Shown: positions 1 to 5,747 of the stretch, piece after piece
Layout of the letters: each line of letters opens with the position of its first letter
Position numbering within the stretch: position 1 is the first letter of the stretch
NCBI GenBank assembly: GCA_016926575.1
Contig: JAFGOJ010000204.1
Location: 1-7,397 of the forward strand
Source: Anaerolineae bacterium
Lineage (GTDB): Bacteria > Chloroflexota > Anaerolineae > B4-G1 > DUEL01
Reading direction: 5' to 3'
Length of the DNA: 7,397 nucleotides
Translations under genes and position numbers: made by a program
Notes under the pieces: generated by a model
What the model was told of the DNA's origin: nothing
The model's database searches: none
The model's input: only the letters and a program-made list of their open reading frames with translations

Positions 1-1
1 C

Positions 2-781
2 GGCCCGGCGCAGGTGGAGCAGGACCTTTCGCGCGCCCTGAGGGAGGCATTCGGCACGGCGGATGGCTGGGCAGACGAGCACTGGCCCGCCGTGTGGGAT
101 GAGATGAAGCAGGCATACCGGCCGGAGCGGTTGGACGCGGCTGCTGACGCGGCGCTGGAGGCGTACGAAGGCGCGTTCGCCGAGTGGGTGGTCGGTCAGA
201 TTCTGAGAATTTGGAAGGCACAGGGCGGCCCAGAGATCACGTCGAATGAAGCGGCGCTCGCGCAGCGATTCTTGCCGCGGCTGCAAGAGGCGCGCGAACG
301 GCTGGCGACGTTGGAGCTGGAAGAATTCTTCCGCTGGCTGGTGCTGACGCGTATGGACCGGGAGTGGGTGCAGTACCTCGAAGCCATCGACGATTTACAG
401 CAGGGCATTGGGTTGCAGGCGTATGCCCAGCGCGACCCCAAGGTGGAGTTTCGGAGGCAGGCGTTCGAGATGTTCGACCGGCTGCGCGAGGCAGTGCAGG
501 GGGAGATCGTGCGTTGGTTCTTCGTGGAGCTGCCCAACTACCACGCGTTCATCCAGCGGCAGCGGGAGATGTTGCGCACGCGGGGTGAGCTGGCCTCCCG
601 CGACTACCGCATGGTGATGACGGGGAAGGGGCGTGCCAAGCAGGGCGCAGCGGCAACGCCGGGCACGTCGGTGACGTTGGTGCGCGACGTCAAGCTGGGG
701 CGCAACGACCCGTGTTGGTGTGGCAGTGGCAAGAAGTACAAGCTCTGCCATATGAGAAGCGATCAGGCGAAGCAAAGTTAA
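2..781 (+). CDS. secA: SecA preprotein translocase ATPase, C-terminal part (5' end outside window)
   Basis: SecA is the cytoplasmic ATPase that pushes unfolded preproteins through the SecYEG channel. Only about the last 259 codons are visible; the frame is open to the left edge, so the GTG at 14 is probably internal. The segment at about 326-530 matches the SecA helical scaffold: a Met-Asp-Arg-Glu-Trp start, then DDLQQGIGLQAYAQRDP, then Val-Glu-Phe and Phe-Glu-Met-Phe. After a variable basic linker comes the terminal zinc-binding SEC-C motif, RNDPCWCGSGKKYKLCH, with ligands Cys, Cys, Cys, His encoded at 713-751 (C-x-C-x8-C-H). In known SecA this tail binds SecB or ribosomes. The helical-scaffold match argues against a stand-alone SEC-C protein, although the motor domains cannot be seen. 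The next gene starts 38 bases on with no visible terminator, so read-through is possible. Confidence 0.87.
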   Translation, partial: GPAQVEQDLSRALREAFGTADGWADEHWPAVWDEMKQAYRPERLDAAADAALEAYEGAFAEWVVGQILRIWKAQGGPEITSNEAALAQRFLPRLQEARERLATLELEEFFRWLVLTRMDREWVQYLEAIDDLQQGIGLQAYAQRDPKVEFRRQAFEMFDRLREAVQGEIVRWFFVELPNYHAFIQRQREMLRTRGELASRDYRMVMTGKGRAKQGAAATPGTSVTLVRDVKLGRNDPCWCGSGKKYKLCHMRSDQAKQS

Positions 782-819
782 GCAGTAGGAAATCAGGCCG
801 GAAGCAGGAGGATAAGAGC

Positions 820-1191
820 ATGGATCAAGAAGACCTGAGCCTCAGCGGAGTGATGAGCGAAATGGATCCCGAATTACTGGCTTTTTTGCGCAAAATTGAC
901 TCTTTTGTAAAATGGGATCTGATCAGCTTTTTTTACGATAATCCCCATACCACCGATACGGCCGAAAACGTCGCGCGATATGCCGGACGCAACGCAGAGA
1001 CGACCAAAGCTGAATTGGCAGAGCTGGCGAAAAGCGGGATTCTCTTGGGGAATCAACTTGGCGATATGACCGTCTATTCGCTGCCCCACGATCCTAAGAC
1101 CAAAGAACTCATCCGGCGTTTCGTCGAATCATTGGACGATCGCCAGTTTCGGGTCAAAGCCATTTATCATATCATTCATCATATGCGTTAG
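820..1191 (+). CDS. small winged-helix-turn-helix protein
   Basis: A 123-residue protein of unknown specific function. Residues about 30-105 have the pattern of a winged-helix DNA-binding domain: a first helix (VKWDLISFFYDNP, 30-42), a helix-turn-helix stretch (TAENVARYAG, then NAETTKAELAELAKSGIL, 47-75), and a short beta wing ending TVYSL (84-88). A further helix carries KTKELIRRFVESL, and the tail is His-rich (YHIIHHMR). No ligand or metal domain is obvious. The ATG at 820 is chosen over an in-frame upstream ATG at 712 because AGGAGGA at 806-812 sits 7 bases before it and the upstream start would lie inside secA. It is likely cotranscribed with the ATPase gene 39 bases downstream. Base use is strikingly AT-rich (about 42% GC over 841-960, against 75% over 121-180 in secA), which suggests a different history. 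It may be a regulator of the cluster or a protein-interaction winged helix; DNA binding is inferred. Confidence 0.72.
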   Translation: MDQEDLSLSGVMSEMDPELLAFLRKIDSFVKWDLISFFYDNPHTTDTAENVARYAGRNAETTKAELAELAKSGILLGNQLGDMTVYSLPHDPKTKELIRRFVESLDDRQFRVKAIYHIIHHMR

Positions 1192-1230
1192 GGTGAGTCC
1201 TATGCCAGCAGTTAGAACAAGGAGGCGGGA

Positions 1231-1992
1231 ATGGACCGGATAAAGACGGGGGTACCGGGCCTGGACAATATGTTGTATGGGGGATTGGTTCCCAAAACGG
1301 CCACGCTGGTCGAAGGTGCGCCTGGGACCGGCAAAACCACGCTTGGCATGCAATTCATCTACAACGGCATCGTCAAGTATAACGAACCGGGCTTGATTTT
1401 GACGTTCGAGCAATTCCCCCAGCAGTATTACCAAAGTGCCGAATCGTTTGGGTGGGACTTTCGCCGGCTGGAGGACGAAGGCAAGCTCAAGATCATCATG
1501 ACGAGTCCAGAAGTATCACGTCTGGAAATGGAGCGCACCGAGGGCAGCATCGAAAAGGAAGCACGGGCTATGAACGCACGGCGGATCCTCATCGACAGCT
1601 TATCGCACTTCGAGCGGCTGACGGACGATCCGGTCGAGCTGCGCCAGGTGGTGTACGGGTTCGTCAACGGGCTGAAGCGGGAGCACCTCACGGCGATTTT
1701 GACGCGGGAGAGTCCGGCGCTGTTGGGAGAATCGGAAAATTATGATGAGGGGATGGCGTTTCTCGTCGACACGTACATTCTCCTGCGCTACGTGGAAATG
1801 GAGAGCCGCATCCGCAAAGCGATGTTGGTGCTCAAGATGCGCGGCAGCAATCACGACAAGGACATCCGCCAGTTTTCGATTAGCGGCAGCGGGATCGAGG
1901 TGCAGTCGCGTTTCGAAGGTCACGAAGGAATTATGACCGGGAGTCCGCGCCGGATGGCCGAGTCCTTCATGCAGGCCTTTGTCAGGCGATAG
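1231..1992 (+). CDS. single-domain KaiC-like RecA-fold ATPase
   Basis: A 253-residue protein with one KaiC/RadA-type RecA-fold domain; cyanobacterial KaiC has two such domains in about 519 residues. The N-terminus reads TGVPGLDNMLYGGL, the family opening. Walker A is GAPGTGKT (29-36). The strand ILTFEQ (56-61) carries the catalytic glutamate site, here Glu-Gln instead of the Glu-Glu of KaiC. Walker B is RRILIDS with Asp122. The C-terminal family block is DTYILLRYVEM (180-190) followed by KMRGSNHDKDIRQF (202-215). Aligned from memory to KaiC CII, the phosphorylated Thr426, Ser431 and Thr432 correspond to Tyr171, Ala176 and Phe177, so clock-type autophosphorylation is not expected. A strong AAGGAGG precedes the ATG. 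Between a winged-helix gene and two membrane-protein genes, it is more likely a signalling or membrane-associated switch ATPase than a circadian clock protein. The specific role is unknown; the family call is secure. Confidence 0.88.
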   Translation: MDRIKTGVPGLDNMLYGGLVPKTATLVEGAPGTGKTTLGMQFIYNGIVKYNEPGLILTFEQFPQQYYQSAESFGWDFRRLEDEGKLKIIMTSPEVSRLEMERTEGSIEKEARAMNARRILIDSLSHFERLTDDPVELRQVVYGFVNGLKREHLTAILTRESPALLGESENYDEGMAFLVDTYILLRYVEMESRIRKAMLVLKMRGSNHDKDIRQFSISGSGIEVQSRFEGHEGIMTGSPRRMAESFMQAFVRR

Positions 1993-2001
1993 GAAGGTGC
2001 T

Positions 2002-2292
2002 ATGAACTTCATCATCACCCTGATAGCTGGCCTTTCCTGGGCCGGAATCAGCATGTCGGCGTTCTTTTTGTGGCGTATCGCCCGCTTCTACGAAACGTCT
2101 TCGGGCGAGAAGGCGCACGCCTGGCTGTTCGTGTTGCCTATGTTGTTGCTGCCGGCGGGGGCATCGGCCTATTTGATTTCGGAACCCATGTTTGTTGGCT
2201 TTCCGTTAGGAGACATCTTGATGTTCATAGGCGGGCTGGTGCTGCTGCTGGCTTCAGCCATATTGCAACAAGTCATGATGGGGGAGCGGTGA
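2002..2292 (+). CDS. small membrane protein with about three transmembrane helices
   Basis: A 96-residue hydrophobic protein; I do not recognise a family. Three probable membrane helices can be read at about residues 4-25, 41-60 and 66-90. A polar loop rich in charged residues (WRIARFYETSSGEKAHAW) separates the first two, and there is a short charged end (MMGER). By the positive-inside rule the Arg-containing loop after helix 1 is probably cytoplasmic, which is a weak inference. The gene starts 9 bases after the ATPase stop, with AGGAAGG just upstream of the ATG. Its stop codon overlaps the GTG start of the next gene (GTGA), so the two membrane proteins are probably made together by coupled translation and may form one complex. 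There is no signal-peptidase site or catalytic motif. It could anchor the KaiC-like ATPase at the membrane, but only gene order supports that. Confidence 0.75.
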   Translation: MNFIITLIAGLSWAGISMSAFFLWRIARFYETSSGEKAHAWLFVLPMLLLPAGASAYLISEPMFVGFPLGDILMFIGGLVLLLASAILQQVMMGER

Positions 2293-2630
2293 TCATTAAA
2301 GTTGTTACCACCCCACTGGCACCTTTGAGCCTGCTGTCCATCATCTACGCGACGACAATCTACATGCTCCTCAGCCGTAAGCTGGGCATGGTGACGAAGA
2401 TGAAGCCCTACTATCGCGGGTTCGTGGCCTCTATGGTCTTCACCCTCATCGCGATGATGGCCTACATCATACGTAACGCCGCCTACCTCGCTCGGGCACC
2501 AGAAACGATGTGGCTGACGAGTGCAGGATTTGGGCTGGCTTTCTTTCACATCCCGCTTCTCATCGGCACGGTCATCAACCTGGCACTCATCTGGAAATAT
2601 TGGGCGTGGTTGTTATCGGCAGGCAAATAA
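2289..2630 (+). CDS. second small membrane protein with about three transmembrane helices
   Basis: A 113-residue hydrophobic protein with no recognised family. Probable membrane helices lie at about residues 8-28, 46-66 and 78-103, with a basic loop after helix 1 (LSRKLGMVTKMKPYYR) and a conserved-looking YIIRNAAYL segment after helix 2. The start is GTG at 2289, overlapping the preceding stop (GTGA), with GGGGGAG 3-9 bases upstream. The frame stays open further left to 2070, but that would run inside the preceding gene and is rejected. The matching size and topology of this protein and its upstream neighbour suggest a paired membrane component of the cluster. The 41-base palindrome begins 25 bases after the stop and could end the transcript, although it has no U-tract. 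Confidence 0.7.
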   Translation: MIIKVVTTPLAPLSLLSIIYATTIYMLLSRKLGMVTKMKPYYRGFVASMVFTLIAMMAYIIRNAAYLARAPETMWLTSAGFGLAFFHIPLLIGTVINLALIWKYWAWLLSAGK

Positions 2631-2637
2631 TATGAAT

Positions 2638-2720
2638 CTTCTCAAAAAGTGGGCGTGGGGGTTTTGCGGGCGGCGAAGCCGCCCGCAAAACCCCCATCTT
2701 CTCCCCGCCTTATTGAGAAG
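2638..2720. repeat. extended imperfect inverted repeat around palindrome copy 1
   Basis: The 41-base palindrome sits inside a larger inverted repeat. CTTCTCAAAAAG (2638-2649) pairs with CTTATTGAGAAG (2709-2720) at 11 of 12 positions, with an unpaired internal region on both sides of the core. An 11-base direct repeat AATAATATGAA lies just outside it (2626-2636 and 2725-2735). The layout resembles a short non-autonomous element with terminal inverted repeats and a target duplication. However, the gaps between direct repeat and inverted repeat are unequal (1 and 4 bases), and palindrome copy 2 does not share these outer sequences. It may equally be a long intergenic hairpin that ends transcription. 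Confidence 0.5.
2656..2696. repeat. 41-base perfect palindrome, copy 1
   Basis: Left arm GGGGGTTTTGCGGGCGGC (2657-2674), three-base loop GAA, right arm GCCGCCCGCAAAACCCCC (2678-2695). A flanking T-A pair makes the stem 19 bp without a mismatch. The apex GCGAAGC is a known exceptionally stable mini-hairpin. An identical copy lies at 7322-7362. It sits between two genes on the same strand and could fold as a transcript end or barrier, but no run of T follows, so it is not a canonical intrinsic terminator. It is probably a dispersed REP-like intergenic palindrome. Confidence 0.92.
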
Positions 2721-2727
2721 TTACAAT
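2699..2727 (+). promoter_or_regulatory. possible sigma-70-type promoter for add
   Basis: The -10-like TACAAT (2722-2727) matches TATAAT at five of six positions. A weak -35 TTCTCC (2699-2704) lies 17 bases upstream. The predicted start is near 2734, giving a leader of about 16 bases with the ribosome binding site at 2740. Its position just after the palindrome would make add a separate transcript. The -35 is poor, so this is a tentative call. Confidence 0.3.
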
Positions 2728-2739
2728 AATATGAACTTT

Positions 2740-2743
2740 GGAG
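2740..2743 (+). promoter_or_regulatory. ribosome binding site that decides the add start
   Basis: GGAG at 2740-2743 lies 6 bases before the ATG at 2750. The alternative in-frame TTG at 2738 overlaps this site and has no Shine-Dalgarno of its own, so ATG 2750 is preferred. Confidence 0.6.
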
Positions 2744-2749
2744 TCGTCA

Positions 2750-3868
2750 ATGGGTGACGCGTACCAAACTTACACGCACGGCGACGCGAAGGCGCAACCC
2801 TCGCTGCACTCGCTGCTCAGAAAGCTGCCCAAAATCGACCTCCACCGTCACCTGGAGGGGTCACTCCGCTTGACGACCCTGGCCGAAATCGCTCAGGAGC
2901 ACGGAATCGACCTGCCCGCACAGGGCACCGAAGAACTGCGGCCCTACGTGCAGGTCACCAACCAGGACACGAGCTTTCACCAGTTCCTGGCCAAGTTCCA
3001 ATTGTTGCGCCGTTTCTACCGTTCCCAACAGGCCGTGGAACGCATCGCCTACGAAGCTGTGGCCGACGCCGCAGACGACAATATCCGCTACCTCGAACTG
3101 CGCTTCAACCCGGTGGCCCTCTCGCGCAACCAAAACTTCTCGCTGGACGAGGTCACCCGTTGGGTATGCCACTCCATCGAGCGCGCCCAAGAAGATTACG
3201 ACACCATGGTGCGCCTGATCCTCCAAATCGGCCGCGACGAAAGCCTGAAGATCGCCGAAGAGATCGCCGAGCTGGCCGTCGCCTATCAGAGCCTGGGCGT
3301 CGTGGGCATCGACCTGGCCGGCGACGAGGTCAACTACCCCCCCCAACGCTTCGCACCGGTCTTCCAACGCGCCAGCCGCGAAGGGCTGGGGATCACCGTT
3401 CACGCGGGCGAGGCCGGTGGCGCAGACAACGTCCACGCCGCCGTCCAACTCCTCAACGCCACCCGCATCGGCCACGGCGTCCGCGTGGTCGAAAATTCCG
3501 AAGTCGTCCGCTTCGTGCGCGAACGGGGCGTGGTGCTCGAGGTCTGCCCCACCAGCAACCTGCTCACCGGCGTCGTGCGCAGCCTCACCCACCACCCGCT
3601 CCCCGACCTGTTCTCCCTGGGAATCAAGGTCACCATCAACACCGACGACCCCAGTGTCTGCGACACGACGCTCAGCGACGAGTACATGGTGGCCATCAAC
3701 GTCTCCAATCTCAACCTGGATCACATCCAACTGGCCCTGTTCAACGCCATCGACGCCGCCTTTCTGACCGACGCGGAAAAACACACACTGAGAAGGAAAT
3801 TCACCACCTGGCAGGACGAAGAACCCGTCTACCAGGTGATCCACGAACGCCTGGCCTGCAACGTGTGA
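2750..3868 (+). CDS. add: adenosine deaminase
   Basis: A 372-residue cytoplasmic zinc enzyme that hydrolytically deaminates adenosine or deoxyadenosine to inosine or deoxyinosine in purine salvage. All signature sites are present. KIDLHRHLEGSL (28-39) gives metal ligands His32 and His34. TVHAGEAGG (216-224) gives ligand His218 and catalytic Glu221. RIGHGVRV (239-246) gives catalytic His242. INTDDPSV (296-303) gives ligand Asp299 and the neighbouring substrate-contacting Asp300. LEVCPTSNLLTGVV (263-276) is also typical. The length fits bacterial adenosine deaminases, with an N-terminal extension of roughly 20 residues before the HxH strand. Some members of this family act on adenine or on aminodeoxyfutalosine instead, but the motif set favours adenosine. 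The gene is bounded by a palindrome upstream and followed 81 bases later by argS. Nothing suggests it is broken. Confidence 0.93.
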   Translation: MGDAYQTYTHGDAKAQPSLHSLLRKLPKIDLHRHLEGSLRLTTLAEIAQEHGIDLPAQGTEELRPYVQVTNQDTSFHQFLAKFQLLRRFYRSQQAVERIAYEAVADAADDNIRYLELRFNPVALSRNQNFSLDEVTRWVCHSIERAQEDYDTMVRLILQIGRDESLKIAEEIAELAVAYQSLGVVGIDLAGDEVNYPPQRFAPVFQRASREGLGITVHAGEAGGADNVHAAVQLLNATRIGHGVRVVENSEVVRFVRERGVVLEVCPTSNLLTGVVRSLTHHPLPDLFSLGIKVTINTDDPSVCDTTLSDEYMVAINVSNLNLDHIQLALFNAIDAAFLTDAEKHTLRRKFTTWQDEEPVYQVIHERLACNV

Positions 3869-3937
3869 GCGAGCGGCCATCGCCCGCCCACGCCCGTCCG
3901 TTGTTCCCCTTCTGCCGCCGTGGATCGATGCTCTTTT

Positions 3938-3943
3938 GGGAGG
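3938..3943 (+). promoter_or_regulatory. ribosome binding site that decides the argS start
   Basis: GGGAGG (3938-3943) is 6 bases upstream of GTG 3950. The frame is open to another GTG at 3920, but no such site precedes that codon, and the protein from 3950 begins SQTLRYQTERLF, a natural start for the ArgS N-terminal domain. Confidence 0.7.
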
Positions 3944-3949
3944 CAAAAC

Positions 3950-5614
3950 GTGAGCCAAACGCTGCGCTATCAAACTGAACGCCTGTTCATCCAGGCCCTG
4001 GAGTCTGCCCAGCACGCAGGCGACCTGCCCGCTTTCGACGTTCCCCCGATCCCGGTCGAACGCGGCCGCCATACCAGCCACGGGGACTTTGGTACGTCGG
4101 TGTGCCTCAAACTGGCGCGCGAGGCGCACATGAATCCGTTGGAGATCGCGCGGCGCGTGGTGGCGCACTTCCCCGTCGCCCCGTTCATCGAGCGCGTCGA
4201 AGCGAGCGCCCCCGGCTACGTCAACGTCTACCTGCATCCCGAGTGGTTGAAGTCCCAGGTACAAAGCATTTTGGACGCGGGCGCCGCGTTCGGCAACCTG
4301 GACATCGGCCACGGGCAAACAGCGCAGGTCGAGTTCGTCAGCGCCAATCCCACCGGCCCGTTGACCGTCGGGCGCGGGCGCGGGGGCGTGATGGGCGACA
4401 CGCTGGCCAACTTGCTCGCGGCCGCCAATTACCGCGTCGAGCGCGAGTACTACTTCAACAACGCCGGCCGCCAGATGCGTATCCTGGGCGAGTCGGTGCG
4501 CCTGCGCTACCTGGAACGCCTCGGGCACACGGTCGATTTCCCGGACGACCACTACCAGGGTGACTACATCCAGGACATCGCCGCCAAGCTGTTCGAGGAG
4601 CACGGGGACGCGCTGGCGGAAGCGGACGAAAGCGTCTTCCGCGCCCGCGCCGAGTCCGACATCTTCGCCGACATCCGCGCGACACTGCAGCGGCTGGGAA
4701 TCGTGTTCGATGCCTACTTCAACGAGAACGTGCTGCACGAGAACGGGCAGGTCTGGACCACGTTGGACGAGCTGCGCGCGCGCGGCTACGTCTACGAGGA
4801 AGATGGAGCCACCTGGCTGCGCGCCGAGGAGTTGGGCAGCACGAAAGATCGCGTGCTGGTCAAGTCCGACGGCGACCCCACCTACCGCCTGCCCGACATC
4901 GCCTACCACGTCGACAAGATTCGCCGTGGCTACGGCTTGATGATCACCATCCTGGGAGCCGACCACATCGAGGAGTACCCCGACGTGTTGGCCGGCCTGC
5001 GCGCGCTCGGTTACGCCACCGACAACGTGCTGGTCATTTTCCACCAGTTCGTGACCCTGACGCGCAGCGGCGAGCAGGTGCGTATGAGCACGCGCCGGGG
5101 TCACTTCGTCACCCTCGACGAGCTGATCGACGAGGTCGGCAAAGACGCCGTGCGCTACTTTATGCTCGCCCGTTCCGCCGAGAGCCACATGGATTTCGAT
5201 CTCGACCTGGCCGTGGAGCAGTCGGATCGCAACCCGGTCTACTACGTCCAGTACGCCCACGCGCGCATCGCCAGCATCCTGCGCCACGCTCAGGAGCTGG
5301 GCTGGGACCTCGATGCGCCCGCCGACCTGGCCCTGCTACACCACCCCAGCGAGATGGACCTGATCCGTAAGATGCTGGATTTGCAAGAGACGGTCGAGAT
5401 GGCCGTGTCGCGCCTCAGCCCGCACCTGCTGCCTTTCTACGCTCAGGAGCTGGCAGCCGTCTTCCACACCTTCTACCGCGACTGCCGCGTCGTCTCTTCC
5501 GATCCGGAGGATGTCGAGATCGGTCGCGCCCGGCTGCACCTGGTACAGGCCGCCAAAACGGTGCTGGCCCGCGTCTTGTACCTGATGGGAATGGAAGCGC
5601 CGGAGAGAATGTAG
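3950..5614 (+). CDS. argS: arginyl-tRNA synthetase
   Basis: A 554-residue class I aminoacyl-tRNA synthetase that charges tRNA-Arg with arginine in the cytoplasm. The N-terminal Arg-specific domain (1-110) contains the tract SHGDFGTSVCLKLAR. The catalytic fold follows, with SANPTGPL (131-138), GDTLANLL (149-156) and REYYFNNAGRQM (165-176). Further on are SDGDPTYRLPDIAYH (306-320), ILGADHIEEYPDV (334-346) and the KMSKS-region equivalent VRMSTRRG (377-384). The C-terminal DALR anticodon-binding domain starts near NPVYYVQYAHARI (428-440) and ends in the family-typical ERM. The oddity is the HIGH signature: the usual His-Val-Gly-His is Thr139-Val-Gly-Arg142, so both histidines are replaced. The rest of the active site looks intact, and ArgS is known to tolerate signature variation, so it is probably functional. 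The stop codon runs into a 7-base-register repeat. Confidence 0.95.
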   Translation: MSQTLRYQTERLFIQALESAQHAGDLPAFDVPPIPVERGRHTSHGDFGTSVCLKLAREAHMNPLEIARRVVAHFPVAPFIERVEASAPGYVNVYLHPEWLKSQVQSILDAGAAFGNLDIGHGQTAQVEFVSANPTGPLTVGRGRGGVMGDTLANLLAAANYRVEREYYFNNAGRQMRILGESVRLRYLERLGHTVDFPDDHYQGDYIQDIAAKLFEEHGDALAEADESVFRARAESDIFADIRATLQRLGIVFDAYFNENVLHENGQVWTTLDELRARGYVYEEDGATWLRAEELGSTKDRVLVKSDGDPTYRLPDIAYHVDKIRRGYGLMITILGADHIEEYPDVLAGLRALGYATDNVLVIFHQFVTLTRSGEQVRMSTRRGHFVTLDELIDEVGKDAVRYFMLARSAESHMDFDLDLAVEQSDRNPVYYVQYAHARIASILRHAQELGWDLDAPADLALLHHPSEMDLIRKMLDLQETVEMAVSRLSPHLLPFYAQELAAVFHTFYRDCRVVSSDPEDVEIGRARLHLVQAAKTVLARVLYLMGMEAPERM

Positions 5615-5732
5615 CAGATCGCAGGTTGCAGGTTGCAAACTCAAGATGACAGATTATTACAAAACGCGATTCAATCAACATTCGCAATTCTTAATTCGCA
5701 ATTCGCAATCCGCAATTCCTAACTCGCAAAAC
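5614..5732. repeat. degenerate heptamer tandem repeat filling the argS-dcd gap
   Basis: Read in steps of seven from the last base of the argS stop, 17 heptamers stay in one register. The first four are GCAGATC, GCAGGTT, GCAGGTT and GCAAACT. After six weakly related heptamers come GCAATTC, TTAATTC, GCAATTC, GCAATCC, GCAATTC, CTAACTC and GCAAAAC (5684-5732). The second block is a clear tandem array of GCAATTC; the first is a variant array in the same phase. It stops 1 base before the GGAGGG ribosome binding site of dcd. This resembles the short heptamer repeats known from cyanobacterial and Chloroflexota intergenic DNA (family comparison from memory). It is not a CRISPR array. Confidence 0.75.
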
Positions 5733-5747
5733 GGAGGGAAAATACGT

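Noticed and set aside
712..819. Upstream start for the winged-helix gene
   Set aside because: It lies in the coding end of secA in another frame, while ATG 820 has AGGAGGA at good spacing.
884..895. Perfect 12-base palindrome TTTTGCGCAAAA
   Set aside because: It is inside the winged-helix coding sequence in an AT-rich stretch and occurs once; there is no promoter next to it, so an operator role is not supported.
2632..2757. A 41-residue open frame through palindrome copy 1, overlapping the add start
   Set aside because: No convincing ribosome binding site, and its composition is dictated by the palindrome. The overlap with add could allow coupling but nothing else supports it.
2861..5287. 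An 808-codon open frame on the - strand, antisense to add and argS
   Set aside because: It spans two well-identified genes and the gap between them, encodes low-complexity Val/Gly/Asp/His-rich sequence without motifs, and is explained by GC-rich third positions of the real genes.
5680..5728. Possible CRISPR array between argS and dcd
   Set aside because: Units are 7 bases with no spacers and there are no cas genes; it is a short tandem repeat.
5646..5747. N-terminal extension of dcd from ATG 5646
   Set aside because: It would translate the heptamer repeats, has no Shine-Dalgarno, and family members start at the position of ATG 5748, which has GGAGGG upstream.
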